Source of the DNA: an uncultured Oscillospiraceae bacterium
GTDB lineage: Bacteria > Bacillota > Clostridia > Oscillospirales > Acutalibacteraceae
Length of the DNA: 64,000 nucleotides
Assembly (NCBI GenBank): GCA_900540865.1
Contig: UQHH01000001.1
Coordinates: 1 to 64,000, forward strand
Reading direction: 5' to 3'
Both the position numbers and the translations under genes were made by a program. Positions 49,601 to 58,139 of the stretch are shown in pieces. The notes below the pieces were generated by a model. That model worked only from the letters and a program-made list of their open reading frames with translations, had not been told where the DNA came from and made no database searches. Every line of letters begins with the position of its first letter. Positions within the stretch are counted from its first letter, which is position 1.

Positions 49601-51053
49601 TTGCGGGAATGGGCATTCCGGGGTTTACAAACGTATTGAATGTGCCTGTAATCTCGCCGTTTTTGATTTTAACGGCGCCGATTTCCGTCATCCTGTCCTT
49701 TTTTGCGCTCAGGCCCGTGGTTTCGGTATCGAAGCAGATAAACTCGCCGTCGAACGGCATATCGCGTTTCCCTTCGAGCGAGGAAATCATATCGTTGATG
49801 AAATAGGCCTCCGTGCCGTAGATGACCTTCATGTGCTCGTTGTCCCGGTTGATGGCCTCTATCGTGTCCATCGCCTCCGGGAACGCCTGCGCGACGCCGT
49901 GGTCGGTAATCGCGATGGCAGGGTGCCCCCATTTGTCTGCGCGGCTGATGAGCGACGACGCGGAGGTTACCGCGTCCATGGAGGACATGTTCGTATGCAG
50001 ATGAAGCTCGACGCGCTTTTTCGGCGCGTTGTCGACCACCTGCATTTTGGAAACGGTGCTGATGCTGCGCGCGCGTACGCACAGGTCCTTATCGTACCTG
50101 TCGTATTCGAGCTCGCCGCGCGCAAGGATGGTAGAGCCCTTTTTCAGCGAATCGAGCACCTTACAATTTTTGATGTCGTCTATGATTTTCAGGTTCATGG
50201 AACCGGTGTAGTCTGTAATACCGATGGAGATGATGTTTTTGCTGCCGTCGCGCGTTACGCGCTTATCCATCAGGAAAATATCGCCCCAGATGACGACCCT
50301 GCCCGTGTCGGGCGCGAGCGTCTTGATGGGCATGGTTTTACCCTTGATGACGCTGCCGTAAAGAGGCTTTACCGTCTGCGGCAGGATTTGCGGGTAAAGG
50401 TATTCGTCCCGGCGTATTTCAATCGCCTGCGCCGCGCTTTGCTTGCGCTGCTGCTTGCTTTCGACAGCCTCTTCCATAGAGGACTCATAATCCTCCATTT
50501 CGATAACTGCTTTTTCCCTGCGCTGCTTCTCCTGAACATTCTGCTGTTTTTCTATGTACGCGCTGGAATCCGCGTCAATTGACAGCACGCCGTCAAACTC
50601 AATCTGGAAGCTCTGGCCGAACTCCTTTTCTATCAATTTTTGCAGCTCACGGTCAAAGCCCTTACTCTTTAATATCGCAGCGCCTCCGTGCTTTAAATGA
50701 ACGGTCAGCACATTACCGTTTACCGTACAGCCGGAATCGGCGACCGTGCCGTTCAAGCTCGGAATGAGCCGTTTGAGCTGGAGCACCAGGTCCGGATAAT
50801 ATTCCGGCGTAAACGCGCCCCGCGGGAACGTCGGGTGGATATGTACGATTTGAAGCGCCAGGTCGGATTTTTGCAGCGCGCGTTCCGCGTCGAACAGCAC
50901 GCCGCGCCCGACCGGCTGGGAAAACGCGGTATGGATGTCCATAATCCGCTTTTGTGAATTGATATTGACGCTGCGCACCTCGCCGTTTAAAACCGCGGGC
51001 GGCAGCTCTTTTCCTTTGAAATAGCCTGAAAACAGGTCGTTGAATGTACTCAA
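46686..51053 (-). CDS. polC: DNA polymerase III PolC-type alpha subunit
   Basis: Main replicative polymerase of low-GC Gram-positive bacteria. The 1455 residues show an N-terminal domain, an OB fold (about 250-335), a PHP domain split by an inserted proofreading exonuclease (PHP start HLHTNMSS at 351, exonuclease DTETTG at 442-447), and the polymerase palm with the catalytic Asp pair in TPDIDLNFSGEY, followed by a helix-hairpin-helix region. All parts are intact and length is normal. It is the last clear gene of the pyrH-ispG run, 34 bases after ispG. Confidence 0.97.
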   Translation of the reverse strand: MSTFNDLFSGYFKGKELPPAVLNGEVRSVNINSQKRIMDIHTAFSQPVGRGVLFDAERALQKSDLALQIVHIHPTFPRGAFTPEYYPDLVLQLKRLIPSLNGTVADSGCTVNGNVLTVHLKHGGAAILKSKGFDRELQKLIEKEFGQSFQIEFDGVLSIDADSSAYIEKQQNVQEKQRREKAVIEMEDYESSMEEAVESKQQRKQSAAQAIEIRRDEYLYPQILPQTVKPLYGSVIKGKTMPIKTLAPDTGRVVIWGDIFLMDKRVTRDGSKNIISIGITDYTGSMNLKIIDDIKNCKVLDSLKKGSTILARGELEYDRYDKDLCVRARSISTVSKMQVVDNAPKKRVELHLHTNMSSMDAVTSASSLISRADKWGHPAIAITDHGVAQAFPEAMDTIEAINRDNEHMKVIYGTEAYFINDMISSLEGKRDMPFDGEFICFDTETTGLSAKKDRMTEIGAVKIKNGEITGTFNTFVNPGMPIPAKITQLTGITDDMVKDAPKEAQALQDFYDFCGGADAVLVAHNAPFDMGFVGAAAERCGMENKFTSIDTVAICRAVLKDIKNCKLDTVAKYMRLGEFNHHRACDDAEMLSKIFLNLLMRLKEDYGLKSVQEINTKINGADFRKLAPYHQIILVKNQTGLKNLYKLVSMAHLNYFYKKPRIPKTELIKHREGLLIGSACEAGELFRAIIAGKPWGELKEIAAFYDYLEIQPIGNNMFMLHNGTVKSVQELEEFNKTVVKLGDELQKPVVATCDVHFMDPQDSDYRKILMAGQGFTDADNQPPLYLRTTAEMLEEFKYLGEEKAYEVVVENTNKIADMIEPVRPIPKGVFPPFIEGAQEQLIDITWKRAKEKYGDPLPQIVKDRLDRELGSITKYGFSVLYMTAQKLVADSEAHGYLVGSRGSVGSSFVATMSGISEVNPLCPHYICPKCKHSEFITDGSYGSGFDLPPKNCPDCGGEMERDGHEIPFETFLGFEGDKTPDIDLNFSGEYQSFSHRYTEELFGKDNVFKAGTIATVADKTAIGFVKKYAEEKGMILNKAEELRLAEGCTGVKRTTGQHPGGMVVVPKGMEVYDFCPVQHPANDQKSDNITTHFDFHSIHDTICKLDELGHDVPTIYHYLEEFTGVSVMEVSMSDPDVMSLFTSTKALGVEPSDIDSQTGTFSLPEVGTSFVRQMLIESQPKTFSDLLQISGLSHGTDVWIGNAADLIKKGTCTIAEVIGTRDSIMTYLLHKGLEPKMAFKIMEIVRKGKATKLLTEEHINAMKEHNVPPWYIDSCMKIKYMFPKAHAAAYMISTLRLGWYKVHRPAEYYAAYFTVRGEGFDAATVLGGKESVVQKMTMIKQKGYEATAKDNAEYAALQIINEMLARGIEVLPINIYKSKAKMFKLEDGKIRLPFSSMPGVGDAAAESLEAGGQKGEYLSIEDLQLRTKVSKSVIETLGVVGALEGLPESSQMSLF

Positions 51054-51087
51054 AAATTATCCCTCTTCATCCTGTATCTGAAACAAA

Positions 51088-52134
51088 TCAATGTATTTTT
51101 TCGACTTCCCTTATCAGCTCGTCAATAAGCCTGTCCTCCGGCACCTTGCGGATGATTTCCCCTTTTTTGAAAATCAGTCCCACGCCGTCGCCGCCCGCTA
51201 TGCCGATGTCGGCTTCCCTGGCTTCACCCGGCCCGTTGACCGCGCAGCCCATAATCGCAACCTTCAAATGCTTGCGGCAGCCGCTCAAACGCTTTTCCGC
51301 CTCGTTTGCAAGGCGGATTAAATCGATTTTCGTCCTGCCGCACGTCGGGCAGGAAATGAACTGGATGCCTTCCTCCGATAAATCGAGCGCTTTGAGTAAA
51401 TCCTTCGCCGCCTCAACCTCTTTTACAGGGTCGGCCGTCAAAGAGACGCGGATAGTGTCCCCGATGCCGTGAAGCAGAAGCGAGCCGATGCCGGCTGAGG
51501 ATTTAATTATCCCCATGCGCTCCGTCCCGGCCTCCGTCACGCCGAGGTGCAGCGGATAGGAACAGCGCTCGTGCGCCAGCTCGTAGGCCTCTACCATCGT
51601 TTTGACGTTAGACGATTTCATGGAAAGGACGATGTCCGTAAAATCAAATTTTTCTAGCAAGGACGCGTGGTAAAGCGCGCTGTCACACAGCGCCTGAGCG
51701 GTCGGCGCACCGTATTTTTTTAAAATATGCTTTTCAAGTGAGCCGGAATTCACCCCGATGCGAATGGGGACGCCATTTTGCCTGCACGCGTCCGCTACCG
51801 CTTTTACGCGGCCTTCGTCCCCGATGTTGCCGGGGTTGATGCGGATTTTATCGACGCCCGCCGAAACACACGCGAGCGCAATGCGGTAGTCGAAGTGGAT
51901 ATCCGCGACAACCGGCGCTTTCACCGCTTTTTTGAGCGCGGGAATCAGGCTGACCGCCTCCATATCGGGAACGGCGGCGCGGATGATGCCGCAGCCCGCC
52001 TGTTCGAGCGCGACTGCCTGCCGGACGCTGTTTTCTATATCATGCGCGGGGATGCTTAACATTGACTGCACGCTGATGGGCGCGCCGCCGCCGATTATGA
52101 CGTTCCCCGCTTTTACCATTTTTGTTTGTTTCAT
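51088..52134 (-). CDS. ispG: 4-hydroxy-3-methylbut-2-enyl-diphosphate synthase (flavodoxin type)
   Basis: Iron-sulfur enzyme of the MEP isoprenoid route that makes HMBPP. The 4Fe-4S ligands are in FISCPTCGRTKIDLI and VAIMGCAVNGPGEA; the N-terminal TIM barrel starts with ISVQSMLSIPAHD. Length 348 is the bacterial short form. It lies between rseP and polC in the same direction, 15 bases after rseP. Confidence 0.96.
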   Translation of the reverse strand: MKQTKMVKAGNVIIGGGAPISVQSMLSIPAHDIENSVRQAVALEQAGCGIIRAAVPDMEAVSLIPALKKAVKAPVVADIHFDYRIALACVSAGVDKIRINPGNIGDEGRVKAVADACRQNGVPIRIGVNSGSLEKHILKKYGAPTAQALCDSALYHASLLEKFDFTDIVLSMKSSNVKTMVEAYELAHERCSYPLHLGVTEAGTERMGIIKSSAGIGSLLLHGIGDTIRVSLTADPVKEVEAAKDLLKALDLSEEGIQFISCPTCGRTKIDLIRLANEAEKRLSGCRKHLKVAIMGCAVNGPGEAREADIGIAGGDGVGLIFKKGEIIRKVPEDRLIDELIREVEKIH

Positions 52135-52149
52135 TTTATAATCCTTTCG

Positions 52150-53229
52150 CTATCCAAGCCCGCTGCCTGTAAATAGGCGGACAATATCGCTGAAGGCGAC
52201 GACGACCATAAACACCATCAGCAGCGCAAAGCCAACGCCATGGACGATTCCCTCGTATTTTGCGGGAACCGGCTTCCTGCGGATGCCCTCTACGATAAGG
52301 AATATCAGCCTGCCGCCGTCGAGCGCCGGGATTGGGAGCATATTGACGATGCCGAGGTTTACTGTGATGAGCATCATGACGCTCAAAATGTTATTGAACG
52401 CGCTCAAAAAATTAATTTGCAGGCCGGCGGAGGCCACGTCAGAAATGGCGGAAACGATACCGATAGGCCCTGAAAGCGCGGTAAAGCCGAACCGCCCTGT
52501 GATTAAGCCGATTAAGCTGTACCAGGTAATACGCACCACGGAAACCGTCTGCTCCCATGTTTGCTGGAGCACACTCAGGAAGGTACGCTCCTGCGGCACG
52601 ACGTAAAAATCGAGCACCAGGGTTTTATTGCCCTCCTCATTGGTTCTCGTGGCGAATTCCATTTCGCCTAAATTGATTGTCTCCCCGTTTCTTTCTACGA
52701 CAACCTCCGCCTTATAATTCTGTACCGTTGCAAGCGCAAAGGTGATGTCGCGTGAATTATAAATGTCATAACCGTCAATCGATAAAAAACGGTCGCCCGC
52801 CTTGAGGCCGTTTTGCTGCGTAACGGAGTTTTCAGGAAAGGCGTCTACCGTCGTCGTCGCGTACATGGGCTGCTGTACTACAATTATGAGCATCATCAAC
52901 AGGCCGAGCACAATATTCATAAACGCACCCGCGCATACGATGATAATGCGCTTCCAGACCTTCTTGTTGCCGAACGCCTTTGGGTCCTCGCTCTGCTCGT
53001 CCTCGCCCTCCATGGCGCAGTAGCCGCCAATCGGCAGCAGGCGGAGCGAATAGGTTGTCTCCCCTTTTGTAAACTGGAAGAGCTTCGGGCCCATGCCGAG
53101 CGCAAATTCGTTGACCCGCACGCCGGAAAGCTTCGCCGCGATAAAATGGCCGCCCTCATGGCAGAAAATAATCAATTCAAACAGCAGGATGCCGATAATA
53201 ATCAATGCTGCGACTTCTATGACAATCAA
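52150..53229 (-). CDS. rseP: RseP-type site-2 membrane zinc metalloprotease
   Basis: Intramembrane protease of 359 residues. The zinc site is HEGGH in IIFCHEGGHFIAAKLSGV, the third ligand in LPIPALDGGRLIF (LDG motif); a PDZ domain sits at about residues 125-205 (NGLKAGDRFLSIDGYDI). Four membrane helices flank these. It cleaves anti-sigma factors and signal peptide remnants in relatives. Starts 20 bases after dxr. Confidence 0.95.
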   Translation of the reverse strand: MIVIEVAALIIIGILLFELIIFCHEGGHFIAAKLSGVRVNEFALGMGPKLFQFTKGETTYSLRLLPIGGYCAMEGEDEQSEDPKAFGNKKVWKRIIIVCAGAFMNIVLGLLMMLIIVVQQPMYATTTVDAFPENSVTQQNGLKAGDRFLSIDGYDIYNSRDITFALATVQNYKAEVVVERNGETINLGEMEFATRTNEEGNKTLVLDFYVVPQERTFLSVLQQTWEQTVSVVRITWYSLIGLITGRFGFTALSGPIGIVSAISDVASAGLQINFLSAFNNILSVMMLITVNLGIVNMLPIPALDGGRLIFLIVEGIRRKPVPAKYEGIVHGVGFALLMVFMVVVAFSDIVRLFTGSGLG

Positions 53230-53249
53230 ATCCTTTCAATACGCCGGCT

Positions 53250-54398
53250 TCAGGTTGCGTGGCGCAGGACAAATTCCCTTGCAGACCTGTCTGCTTCTAT
53301 TATGTCCTGTATACAGGTTATTTCACCGCCGGGCTGATTATTCATTGCCGCATCTGTAAGCTGCCCGATTTCAAGAAAAGAAATTTTTTCTTTTAAAAAC
53401 AGGGCGACCGCCTCCTCATTTGCCCCGTTTGCAGCCGCGGGAGCAAGCCCGCCCCTGCGCAGGGCCTTCCTGCATACCTCCATACAGGAAAACGTGCCGG
53501 AATCCGGCTCATAGAACGTAAGCTTGCCCGCCTGCGCGAGATTGAGCCTTTGCACAGGGGATTCCACCCGTTCCGGGTAGGTCAGCGCGTATTGGATGGG
53601 AATGCGCATATCCGGCACGCCCATCTGCGCGATGACGGAATTGTCCTGATATTCAACCAGGGAATGCACAATGCTTTCCCTATGGACGACCACATCGATT
53701 TTATCCTCCGGCAGGCCGAACAGCCAGGAGGCCTCTATAATTTCCAGCCCCTTGTTCATCATGGTCGCGGAGTCTATCGTAATTTTCGCGCCCATGCTCC
53801 AGTTTGGGTGCTTGAGCGCCTCTTTCGGCGTTACCTTTTGGAGCTCTTCCCGTGTTCTGCCGAAAAACGGCCCGCCTGACGCGGTCAGGATGATACGCGA
53901 CAGCGCCTTTTCATCCGGGCAGCCCTGCAGGCACTGGAAGATAGCGGAATGCTCGCTGTCCACCGGATAAAGGCTTACGTGGTTCTCCTTTACCGCTTCC
54001 ATTACGAGCGAACCGCCCGCTACGAGCGTTTCTTTATTGGCGAGGGCAATATTTTTCTTTGCCTGTGCCGCCGCAAGCGTAGGGGCAAGCCCCACCATAC
54101 CGACGACGGAATTCAAAACCGTATCGGCGTATGGAAGCGCCGCCGCTTCGCACAGCCCATCCATGCCGCATAAAACCTTTATGTTTGTATCGGCAAGGGA
54201 TATTTTCAAGCTTTTTGCCGCCTGCTCGTCGAAAAGGACGGCAAGGCGCGGCTGGAATCTGCGCGCCTGCTGTTCGAGCAGGGCCGCGTTGCTGTGCGCG
54301 GTAAGCGCTTCTATGGAAATACCGAGCTTTTCGGCGACATCGAGCGTTTGTGTGCCGATGGAGCCGGTCGAGCCGAGCACGGATAGGTTTCGGGTCAT
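53250..54398 (-). CDS. dxr: 1-deoxy-D-xylulose-5-phosphate reductoisomerase
   Basis: Second step of the MEP isoprenoid route, NADPH-dependent. N-terminal NADPH site VLGSTGSIGTQTLDV; metal-binding PVDSEHSAIFQCLQG; catalytic loop GGPFFGRTREEL and MGAKITIDSATMMNKGLE, all intact. Length 382 is normal. Located 24 bases after cdsA. Confidence 0.96.
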   Translation of the reverse strand: MTRNLSVLGSTGSIGTQTLDVAEKLGISIEALTAHSNAALLEQQARRFQPRLAVLFDEQAAKSLKISLADTNIKVLCGMDGLCEAAALPYADTVLNSVVGMVGLAPTLAAAQAKKNIALANKETLVAGGSLVMEAVKENHVSLYPVDSEHSAIFQCLQGCPDEKALSRIILTASGGPFFGRTREELQKVTPKEALKHPNWSMGAKITIDSATMMNKGLEIIEASWLFGLPEDKIDVVVHRESIVHSLVEYQDNSVIAQMGVPDMRIPIQYALTYPERVESPVQRLNLAQAGKLTFYEPDSGTFSCMEVCRKALRRGGLAPAAANGANEEAVALFLKEKISFLEIGQLTDAAMNNQPGGEITCIQDIIEADRSAREFVLRHAT

Positions 54399-54422
54399 TT
54401 TATCACCTTATCGAAAAGACGG

Positions 54423-55256
54423 TCAGGCGACCGTCAGAATCGGAAAATACTGGACGAATACGAGAAGCAGGGGCGCCGCGAATATGACGCTGTCGCAGCG
54501 GTCGAGAATCCCGCCGTGACCGGGGATGACGTTGCCGTAGTCCTTGACGTGGCAGCTCCGCTTGATGATGGAAAAGCACAAATCCCCGACGATTGAAACG
54601 AGCGCGCCGAACAGGGCGACGATAATGAGGTTCACATAATGGATTTCTTCCCGGCCGGACTGCGTATAAAACAAAATCTGGAATACGAGCGCGTCTACTA
54701 CCGCGCCGATTATACCAAAAATCACGCCGCCTACAGCGCCCTCCACCGTCTTTTTGGGGCTGATGTTCGGGCAGAGCTTATGCTTGCCGAAAAACGTCCC
54801 CATAAAGTACGCGCCCGCGTCTGCCACCCATGGGATGACGAGCGACATCGTCACGTAAAAGCCCGTGTGCGTCCTGTTCTGGTCGCACAGTACGATAATG
54901 CTGCCCAATCCCAGCATGACGAGCGCCGTCGTGGAGAAGGTAAACGCAACGTCCGCAAACGGAATTTCATCGTGCCAGAAAATCAGCACGGCGAACATCG
55001 CCAAAACAAACAGGTATGTAAGAATTGGCCACCAGACGCTCGAAAGCAAAATGGGAAAAAGCACCGCGAACACCATCGGCGGGACGGAAAGCTTCAGGTT
55101 TTTAATAACGCCCCTCGCTGTGAGCAGCTCAATTATACAAACGAGCCCAGCGAGCGAAATCATGATATTGATTAGGATTGGGAACATTTTATTGAGCGCA
55201 AGCGCGACCACGAGCAGCACCGAACCCAAAACGCCGGAAATGATTCTCAATTTCAT
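54423..55256 (-). CDS. cdsA: Phosphatidate cytidylyltransferase
   Basis: Makes CDP-diacylglycerol, precursor of membrane phospholipids. An integral membrane protein with about seven to eight helices over 277 residues. The active-site region DAGAYFMGTFFGKHKLCPNI then SPKKTVEGAVGG and the signature HGGILDRCDSVIF near the C-terminus are intact. It follows uppS in the same direction. Confidence 0.95.
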   Translation of the reverse strand: MKLRIISGVLGSVLLVVALALNKMFPILINIMISLAGLVCIIELLTARGVIKNLKLSVPPMVFAVLFPILLSSVWWPILTYLFVLAMFAVLIFWHDEIPFADVAFTFSTTALVMLGLGSIIVLCDQNRTHTGFYVTMSLVIPWVADAGAYFMGTFFGKHKLCPNISPKKTVEGAVGGVIFGIIGAVVDALVFQILFYTQSGREEIHYVNLIIVALFGALVSIVGDLCFSIIKRSCHVKDYGNVIPGHGGILDRCDSVIFAAPLLLVFVQYFPILTVA

Positions 55257-55297
55257 AAGTAAGCCCTGCCTTTAAATCTAATTAATAAGGGAACGCT

Positions 55298-56059
55298 TTA
55301 AACGCCGCCGAAACGCCTGTTGCGCCTGGCGTATTCTATCAGAGCCTGATCCAGCATTTTTTTTGTAAAGTCCGGCCACAGGACGTCGTCTAAAATTACA
55401 TATTCAGCATACGCCGACTGCCAAAGCAGGAAGTTGGAAATGCGGTATTCCCCGCTCGGACGGATTATCAGGTCGGGGTCCGGCTGCCCAGCGGTATAGA
55501 GATGGCCGGAAACCGTCTGTACATCGATTTTATCAATTTCCGTCGTGCCGTTTTGCACTTCGCGCGCTATCTGCTTGACCGCGCGGACGATTTCGTCCCG
55601 TCCGCCGTAATTCATGGCGATATTGAGCACCATACCGGTGCGGTCGGCGGAGGATTCCTCGTTTTCTTTGATGAGCGCCTGCAAATCGGGAGAAAAGGCC
55701 GTTTTGTCGCCGATAAATTTCACGACGATGTCCTCATCCTTGAAGTCGCGCAGCGCTTCTTCCAGGTAGGATTTGAAGAGGTTCATCAAAGAATCGACTT
55801 CTTCCTTCGGGCGTTTCCAGTTTTCTGTGGAAAACGCGTAGACGGTCAGATGTTTGATGCCGATGGTGCTGCAGTATTTGGTAATTGTGCGGAAATTCTG
55901 CGCGCCGGCCGAGTGCCCCGCGCTGCGGGGAAGGCCCCGCTTCTTTGCCCACCGCCCGTTGCCGTCCATAATGATGCCGACATGCCCGGGCAGGATAATA
56001 TCGGAAAGGGTCAGCTCCCCATCCCTGTAACCCTTCTTTTTAAAAAAACCAAACGCCAT
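55298..56059 (-). CDS. uppS: Undecaprenyl diphosphate synthase (isoprenyl transferase)
   Basis: Builds the C55 lipid carrier for cell-wall synthesis by adding isopentenyl units in cis. The catalytic Asp is in GIIMDGNGRWAKKRGLPRSA and the diphosphate-binding arginines lie near the C-terminus in DLIIRPSGEYRISNFLLWQ. Length 253 is normal. It lies between frr and cdsA, the conserved order in Firmicutes. The 147-base gap to frr holds no gene. Confidence 0.96.
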   Translation of the reverse strand: MAFGFFKKKGYRDGELTLSDIILPGHVGIIMDGNGRWAKKRGLPRSAGHSAGAQNFRTITKYCSTIGIKHLTVYAFSTENWKRPKEEVDSLMNLFKSYLEEALRDFKDEDIVVKFIGDKTAFSPDLQALIKENEESSADRTGMVLNIAMNYGGRDEIVRAVKQIAREVQNGTTEIDKIDVQTVSGHLYTAGQPDPDLIIRPSGEYRISNFLLWQSAYAEYVILDDVLWPDFTKKMLDQALIEYARRNRRFGGV

Positions 56060-56206
56060 TACGCCACCGCCGCTTTAAAATTCCAGGCGCTTCCGGCAGT
56101 ATTGTCCATACCGCCCGGTTTCCGCCCGTTTTACAAGTGATGGCGGGAATGCGCCGCACTCCCGCCGAACCGGTTGTTTCTACTACTAAGAACGTATGAA
56201 GAGGGA

Positions 56207-56761
56207 CTAGATCTCCATGACTTCTTTTTCTTTTTTCTCTACCATTTTGTCGGTTTCTTTAACAAAACGGTCCGTAAGGTCCTGAATCTTTTTTTCGGCC
56301 TGCTTGAGTTCATCCTCTGTAAGCGCGCCGTCCTTCTTCATCGCCTTGCCCTTTTCAATGCTTTCCCGGCGGACATTGCGCAGGGAAATTTTCGTTTCCT
56401 CCGCCATTTTGCGGATATCCTTGACGAGCTCCTTACGCCTGTCCTCAGTAAGCGGCGGGAACATGATGCGCAGGGTCTTTCCGTCCGTCTGCGGATTGAT
56501 GCCGAGGTCGGACGTCTGGATAGCCTTTTCAATTGGATGAATGACAGACGCGTCCCAGGGCTGGATGGTAAGCGTGCGCGCCTCCGTTACGGAAACGGCG
56601 GCAAGCTGGTTAATCGGCGTGGGCGTTCCGTAGTAATCGACCATAATCTTATCAAGGACAGCAGGGTTCGCCCTGCCTGCCCTTACAGCGGCAAAATCGC
56701 CCGCAAGGTGGTCAATGCGCTTTTGCATGCGGCTTTCCGCTTTTTGTAACAATTCTTTCAT
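56207..56761 (-). CDS. frr: Ribosome recycling factor
   Basis: Splits the ribosome after termination together with EF-G. The 184 residues from the ATG at 56759-56761 (GGAGGA seven bases upstream) show the two-domain layout: a helical bundle start MKELLQKAESRMQKRID, GRANPAVLDKIMVDYYGTPT in domain II, and the C-terminal helices with REESIEK-like RRESIEKGKAMKKD. The upstream open frame is not used. Confidence 0.97.
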   Translation of the reverse strand: MKELLQKAESRMQKRIDHLAGDFAAVRAGRANPAVLDKIMVDYYGTPTPINQLAAVSVTEARTLTIQPWDASVIHPIEKAIQTSDLGINPQTDGKTLRIMFPPLTEDRRKELVKDIRKMAEETKISLRNVRRESIEKGKAMKKDGALTEDELKQAEKKIQDLTDRFVKETDKMVEKKEKEVMEI

Positions 56762-56807
56762 GATGCTCTCCTCCGAATTTCTCAATCTGGATTTTACGCT
56801 TTTGTTA

Positions 56808-57512
56808 TCATTCGACCAGAGTACCAATATCCTCCCCGCAGACGGCGGCGACAATATTCTCCGGCTGTTCAATGCTGAATACAAGAATTGGGATATTGTT
56901 GTCCTTGCAAAGCGAGGCCGCCGTGGAATCCATTACGCCGAGGTCCTTGTTGAGAACGTCGAGGAAGGATACAGTATCGTACTTTTTGGCCTCCGGGTTT
57001 TTCTTGGGGTCGCTGTCGTATACGCCGTCCACCATCGTGGCTTTGAAGATGATGTCCGCGTCGATTTCCGCCGCGCGCAGGGACGCCGCCGTATCGGTGG
57101 AAAAGAACGGGTTGCCCGTACCGCAGCCAAAAACGACGACGCGGCCCTTTTCCAGATGGCGTACCGCCTTGTTGCGGATATAAGGCTCCGCTACCTGCTG
57201 CATGGTAATTGCCGTCTGAACGCGTACTACGGCGCCGAGCTGTTCGAGCGCGTCCGCAACGCCAAGGGCGTTGATAACGGTCGCAAGCATGCCCATGTGG
57301 TCCGCGCGCGTCCTGTCCATGTTGCCGCTGCTGCGGCCTCTCCAGAAGTTGCCGCCGCCCACGACGATTGCAACCTCTACGCCCATATCGACGAGCGTTT
57401 TAATCGGGGCGCAGATTTTCAGTACCGTGTCGAAATCAATGCCGTGCGCCTGACCGCCGGCGAGAGACTCACCGCTGAGCTTCAAAAGAATCCTTTTATA
57501 CTTGGGTTCCAT
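56808..57512 (-). CDS. pyrH: Uridylate kinase
   Basis: Amino-acid-kinase-fold enzyme that makes UDP from UMP. Blocks RILLKLSGESLAGGQAHGID, VAIVVGGGNFWRGR and GTGNPFFSTDTAASLRA are diagnostic. The ATG giving MEPKYKRILLK is chosen (AAAGGA ten bases upstream); a longer frame lacks a ribosome site. About 234 residues. First gene of the housekeeping operon; the rpsB-tsf pair that often precedes pyrH is not here. Confidence 0.96.
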   Translation of the reverse strand: MEPKYKRILLKLSGESLAGGQAHGIDFDTVLKICAPIKTLVDMGVEVAIVVGGGNFWRGRSSGNMDRTRADHMGMLATVINALGVADALEQLGAVVRVQTAITMQQVAEPYIRNKAVRHLEKGRVVVFGCGTGNPFFSTDTAASLRAAEIDADIIFKATMVDGVYDSDPKKNPEAKKYDTVSFLDVLNKDLGVMDSTAASLCKDNNIPILVFSIEQPENIVAAVCGEDIGTLVE

Positions 57513-57580
57513 ACATTTCAAGTCCTTTCCACATAACAAGGGTGATTGTAATAGGTGAAACGGTTCAGATTATCAGATTA

Positions 57581-57609
57581 ATAATACTATATCTTGTGTT
57601 CCGTGTAAA
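57581..57609 (-). promoter_or_regulatory. Sigma-A promoter of the pyrH-frr operon
   Basis: Minus-strand TTTACA (57604-57609) and TATTAT (57581-57586) are 17 bases apart, about 68 bases before the pyrH ATG. Confidence 0.7.
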
Positions 57610-57705
57610 GTAAAAGAAAGAAGAATTTACCGTTGATTCAAACTTTTTTCACAGAAATCCACCGCGAAATGCGCCGTTTTTTCCAAAACAAACGAATTGG
57701 CGGCA

Positions 57706-57740
57706 AGAAAAAACGGGACGGTAAAAACCGCCCCGTTTGA
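57706..57740 (-). terminator. Terminator of secG
   Basis: AAACGGG-ACGGT pairs with ACCG-CCCCGTTT with one imperfect position over a short A loop; the minus strand continues in a T run. It lies just after the secG stop codon. Confidence 0.75.
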
Positions 57741-57750
57741 GGTCAAACAA

Positions 57751-57996
57751 TTATTTAAAGAAAGCAAACGCGTTGAGGCCGATTACGAGAAGCACAAAGC
57801 CTGCCGCGAAAACCTTTGTCCAGCGCGCCAGAAATGTATCGATGGAACGGGCCTTATTCTTGGAAAAGAATGTGTCCGCGCCGCCGGTGACAACGCCGAT
57901 GCCCTGCTGGTGGCCTTCCTGAAGGATAATGACGATAACGATTGCGATAGAGAATAACAGCATTACGCCGCCCATAACGTATTCCCAAATGCTCAT
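57751..57996 (-). CDS. secG: Preprotein translocase subunit SecG
   Basis: Small two-helix membrane subunit of the SecYEG export channel, 81 residues from the ATG giving MSIWEYVMGGVMLLF. The segment ILQEGHQQGIGVVTGGADTF between the helices is typical of the SecG loop, followed by FLARWTKVFAAGFVLLVIGL. GGGCAGG precedes the start at some distance. It is a single-gene unit with its own promoter and terminator. Confidence 0.94.
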   Translation of the reverse strand: MSIWEYVMGGVMLLFSIAIVIVIILQEGHQQGIGVVTGGADTFFSKNKARSIDTFLARWTKVFAAGFVLLVIGLNAFAFFK

Positions 57997-58071
57997 GATG
58001 GAGTACCTGCCCTTTCTAAAAGCGCGCAAAAGCGCCGCTGAATTTTTATTTCATACATAAATAGCCAGATA

Positions 58072-58100
58072 ATAATACCATACGCATTTATTTTTTGCAA
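58072..58100 (-). promoter_or_regulatory. Sigma-A promoter of secG
   Basis: Minus-strand TTGCAA (58095-58100) and TATTAT (58072-58077) are 17 bases apart, about 75 bases before secG. Confidence 0.55.
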
Positions 58101-58139
58101 GCCCTTTTCATGCATTTTTTCTTTTTTCCCGCGCGGTTT